DNA from: an uncultured Bacteroidota bacterium
GTDB taxonomy: Bacteria > Bacteroidota > Bacteroidia > AKYH767-A > JABDAW01
Assembly: GCA_903844645.1 (NCBI GenBank)
Contig: CAIMUP010000107.1
Location: 1 to 64,000, forward strand
Reading direction: 5' to 3'
DNA: 64,000 bases
Below are positions 61,849-64,000 of this stretch, in pieces. The translations under genes were made by a program, and so were the position numbers. Each line of letters opens with the position of its first letter. Position 1 is the stretch's first letter. A model generated the notes under the pieces. It saw only the letters and a program-made list of their open reading frames with translations. It did not search any database and was not told where the DNA came from.

Positions 61849-61863
61849 TATCTTTGCCGGATG
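61849..61863 (+). promoter_or_regulatory. -7 box abutting the lipid-kinase start
   Basis: TATCTTTG (61849-61856), CCGG, ATG 61861. The box begins one base after the upstream stop codon, so the kinase may have its own leaderless transcript besides read-through. Confidence 0.55.
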
Positions 61864-62748
61864 GAGAAGAAAAAAATACGGTTTATCATCAACCCGAAAT
61901 CGGGTGTGGGGAAGCATAAGAATATTGTAAAATACATCGAGCAATACTTGGATAAAACCCTCTTTCATTACGAGGTTGTGTTCACGGAGAAGCCCGGACA
62001 TGGGATCAGTTTATCCAGGCAGGCTGCGGAGATGGGATACTATGCGGTAGTGGCGGTCGGGGGTGATGGAAGCATCAATGAAGTGGCCAGCAGCCTGATC
62101 AATTCGGACACTGCCTTGGCGATTATTCCGACCGGTTCGGGGAATGGTTTCGCGAATCATTTTCATATTCCGCATGATATGAAGCAAGCGATTCAAGTGA
62201 TTAATACTGGCAAGATAAGTGTCGTGGATACGATGGTTGCCGATGAACAAACGGTGATCGGAATCTGCGGTGTGGGCTTCGATGCACACATAGCGCATGA
62301 GTTTGCGAGCTATGGTAAGCGGGGCTTTTCATCTTATATAAAGGTGGTGTTGCGTGAGTTTCCGAGGTATAAAAATTTGAAGTATAAGATGGAAGTAAAC
62401 GGCAAGATTGTGGAGCATCAAGCGATATTGATTACGTTTGCGAATGCCTCGCAGTTCGGGAACAATGCCGTGATCAATCCTCAAGCAAATGTGCAGGACG
62501 GGATGATGGAGATATGCATCATGAAGCCTTTCAACCTGCTGCAATTCCCGATGATGGTGTATTCTTTATTCCATAAAAAAATTGATAAGATGCCGTACAT
62601 GGAAGTCATTAAAACAGACCAGGTAACGCTGTTGAACAACATAAAAAAGATAGCGCATATTGATGGCGAACCGGTGTTCATCGAAGAGCAGACGGTGTTC
62701 AAGATAATACCAAAATCGTTGCGGGTGATTATCCCGAATGAATCGTAA
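61861..62748 (+). CDS. Diacylglycerol kinase-family lipid kinase (YegS/DgkB-like)
   Basis: Encodes 295 aa, normal length. Family motifs: FIINPKSGVGKHK at the N-terminus, VAVGGDGSINEVASSL, IPTGSGNGFANHFHIP, then the C-terminal beta-sandwich with VDTMVADEQTVIGICGVGFDAHIAHEF and IDGEPVF. It phosphorylates diacylglycerol or related lipids with ATP. Twelve bases after the LtaS-like gene; together they make a plausible lipid-headgroup recycling pair. Confidence 0.94.
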   Translation: MEKKKIRFIINPKSGVGKHKNIVKYIEQYLDKTLFHYEVVFTEKPGHGISLSRQAAEMGYYAVVAVGGDGSINEVASSLINSDTALAIIPTGSGNGFANHFHIPHDMKQAIQVINTGKISVVDTMVADEQTVIGICGVGFDAHIAHEFASYGKRGFSSYIKVVLREFPRYKNLKYKMEVNGKIVEHQAILITFANASQFGNNAVINPQANVQDGMMEICIMKPFNLLQFPMMVYSLFHKKIDKMPYMEVIKTDQVTLLNNIKKIAHIDGEPVFIEEQTVFKIIPKSLRVIIPNES

Positions 62749-62777
62749 TTTTACCTTTCATTAAACTAAAATATAAG

Positions 62778-63287
62778 ATGATTAATTCAGGAAAAAAAGT
62801 GTTTATCCGTAAAGATAAATCGGTGTTGGATGAGATAGATATTATTCCGAGCAAGGGCTCTAAAACCACTGCTGGAGTAAGCATCAAGGAAGTGATTCTT
62901 CGCGATGTAGAGCTGGTGGAAGCCAGCGAAGGAAAGTTTCGTATCGAGTACAGCATCATCGCAATAGAGGATAATATTATCATGCCTTTGCGAAATAAAT
63001 CCATTGCTATGGAGGGGCTAAAAGTGGTAATGGTGAACCCTTGGGGATTGTCTCCGAAGGAATTGTTTTGCGCTTGTCTGATGGCGAGAAATGGGATGAC
63101 GATGCTTGCGATAGAATCGGCTACCGGCATTTCCGAGAATGAGGTTCGGGGGGCTATCCGAAGGAGTTACGAGAAGAGCGAGCTGCATAAAAATACCATC
63201 TTCAACCCTGCCTTTATTTTGTTATATGCCGACTATGTGTTGCCCATCAGTTTGATATGGATTTATCCTGTGAAGAAGGGGAAGTGA
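62778..63287 (+). CDS. Unknown protein with possible C-terminal HTH
   Basis: Encodes 169 aa. N-terminal half looks beta-rich (VSIKEVILRDVELVEASEGKF). The C-terminal half has a helix-turn-helix-like stretch, ARNGMTMLAIESATGISENE then VRGAIRRSYEKSE, but the end (FILLYADYVLPISLIWIYPV) is hydrophobic. No family recognised. Thirty bases after the lipid kinase, so probably the third gene of that operon. Confidence 0.75.
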   Translation: MINSGKKVFIRKDKSVLDEIDIIPSKGSKTTAGVSIKEVILRDVELVEASEGKFRIEYSIIAIEDNIIMPLRNKSIAMEGLKVVMVNPWGLSPKELFCACLMARNGMTMLAIESATGISENEVRGAIRRSYEKSELHKNTIFNPAFILLYADYVLPISLIWIYPVKKGK

Positions 63288-63454
63288 ATCCCGTAGGGAT
63301 GGCATCTTAATAGCGATTCATTCGCTGCACTAAACTCGGAATCCGGTAGGGATGACCTCGTGTTAAAAACATTTTTATTCGTCAATGCCATCCCTACGGG
63401 ATTCATGTAATGTAGGTCAGTTATTTTTCTATTATGATGCCATCCCTTCGGGAT
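63288..63454. repeat. Four GTA-centred palindromes in mixed orientation (REP-like)
   Basis: ATCCCGTAGGGATGGCAT at 63288, ATCCGGTAGGGATGAC at 63341, and on the other strand ATGCCATCCCTACGGGAT (63385-63402) and ATGCCATCCCTTCGGGAT (63437-63454). Two direct plus two inverted copies form a cruciform-capable block after the operon. Confidence 0.88.
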
Positions 63455-63620
63455 TCATGAAACCGATTTTATTATCTGTAATTTTATTATTAATCCCTTT
63501 CCCTCCAAAAATTTCCCCTCCATCCCTCCAAACATTTTTCATTAAATATTAAAAATAGACACTTTCGGGTTTTGCGGAGGATTCTATTCTGTGTTAATTT
63601 GCCGAATCAAACAGAAGTAA

Positions 63621-64000
63621 ATGAATCTCGCATTAAATACAAAGCTAATAAATCGCAAAGCGGCAAACCACTCCTATAGTATAGAGAGTAATGCCCCGAA
63701 CCGTTCATTCCCTGTGAAATTCATGGATGACAACGGGAAATACCATTCACTACACTTCAAACATGTGAAGTGCAATGATCAGTACTGTTTGCCTTACTTC
63801 GCAAATGTGAATAGCAATGATCAGTACTGTTTGCCTCACTTCACAAATGTGAATAGCAATGATCAGTACTGTTTGCCTCACTTCACAAATGTGAATAGCA
63901 ATGATCAGTACTGTTTGCCTCACTTCACATGTGCGAATAGCAATGATCAGTACTGTTTGCCTCACTTCACATGTGTGAATAGCATTGAACAGTGTTTTAA
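63621..64000 (+). CDS. Partial ORF with 14-residue repeats, runs off the window
   Basis: Open from ATG 63621 to the last base (over 126 codons, no stop). A unique start (MNLALNTKLINRKAANHSYS, then PVKFMDDNGKYHSLHFKH) leads into repeats of NVNSNDQYCLPHFT encoded by the 42-bp array. The unique part has non-repetitive, protein-like composition, so it may be a genuine gene whose tail is the array, or an array that has captured an ORF. Function unknown; the reverse strand is also open in the array because its period is divisible by three. Confidence 0.4.
   Translation, partial: MNLALNTKLINRKAANHSYSIESNAPNRSFPVKFMDDNGKYHSLHFKHVKCNDQYCLPYFANVNSNDQYCLPHFTNVNSNDQYCLPHFTNVNSNDQYCLPHFTCANSNDQYCLPHFTCVNSIEQCF
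63758..63990. repeat. Tandem array, 42-bp palindromic unit (2 x 21), ~5.5 units
   Basis: Each unit runs TGTGAATAGCAATGATCAGT then ACTGTTTGCCTCACTTCACA. The second half is an imperfect inverse complement of the first (ends TGTGAA/TTCACA, centre CAGTACTG). So the 42-bp step is one 21-mer and its inverse. Confidence 0.95.

Noticed and set aside
1-64000. tRNA or rRNA genes
   Set aside because: I looked in the intergenic gaps for cloverleaf-type arms and T-loop motifs and saw none; a covariance-model search could still find one.

Overview
The window is chromosomal DNA of a free-living or sludge-type Bacteroidota, most likely near Chitinophagia/Sphingobacteriia. The evidence is: promoters of the Bacteroidota form TTTG-N~20-TAnnTTTG and no obvious Shine-Dalgarno sequences; type IX secretion (T9SS) and gliding genes (GldJ-like lipoprotein, two PorP/SprF paralogues); large secreted proteins with T9SS type A or type B C-terminal sorting domains; and a core gene set (pnp-rpsO, der, mazG, maf, holA, cinA, arfB) with Bacteroidota-like sequences. 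I found no rRNA, tRNA, CRISPR array or intact transposase.

Layout. 0-5 kb: orphan secreted-type protein, pnp, rpsO and a MORN-type lipoprotein-like protein. 5-13 kb: thioredoxin-like TlpA protein, a T9SS cargo protein, Der GTPase, a HepT/MntA toxin-antitoxin pair bracketed by copies of one inverted-repeat element, a lipoprotein and a GT-C glycosyltransferase. 13-21 kb: an M1 metallopeptidase with a C-terminal outer-membrane-barrel-like half, DinB, and a 1197-aa PKD/SprB-repeat adhesin with a T9SS type B tail. 21.8-26.6 kb: a compact six-gene minus-strand operon (mazG, PAP2 phosphatase, DUF2520 oxidoreductase-like, UbiA prenyltransferase, maf, EamA transporter). 26.6-38 kb: a PorP/SprF gene split by one in-frame TGA, cinA, gldJ-porP, a 34-aa lysine-rich protein, arfB, an M23 peptidase and an SBBP beta-propeller T9SS cargo. 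38-45 kb: SLC13/TrkA-C transporter, ion-channel-like protein, TPR protein, and three unrecognised genes including an overlapping pair of paralogues with a possible SecB-like fold. 45.3-49.3 kb: an AT-rich, tightly packed gene run (AAA ATPase, TOPRIM/DUF4276-like partner, J-domain coiled-coil protein, TPR protein, leucine-rich-repeat protein) that looks like a defence or stress island and is the best candidate for an undescribed system. 50-64 kb: a 1573-aa kelch/Ig-like/Fn3 T9SS protein, a frameshifted orphan, TPR protein, holA, EVE-domain protein, two DUF5011 lipoproteins, an LtaS-like enzyme with a lipid kinase, and a repeat-encoded ORF running off the end.

The most unusual feature is not a gene. 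Fourteen intergenic regions carry a tandem array whose unit is 21 bp (or 42 bp, twice 21). The unit sequence differs at every locus, but the period does not. Several units are palindromic, so the arrays look like ladders of sites phased at two helical turns. Other interspersed families are a ~53-bp inverted-repeat element (4 copies), short GTA-centred palindromes (REP-like, at least 9 copies), twin palindromes and AT-rich heptad stretches. A second recurrent pattern is a -7 box only 4-5 G/C nucleotides before ATG at eight genes, which predicts leaderless mRNAs.
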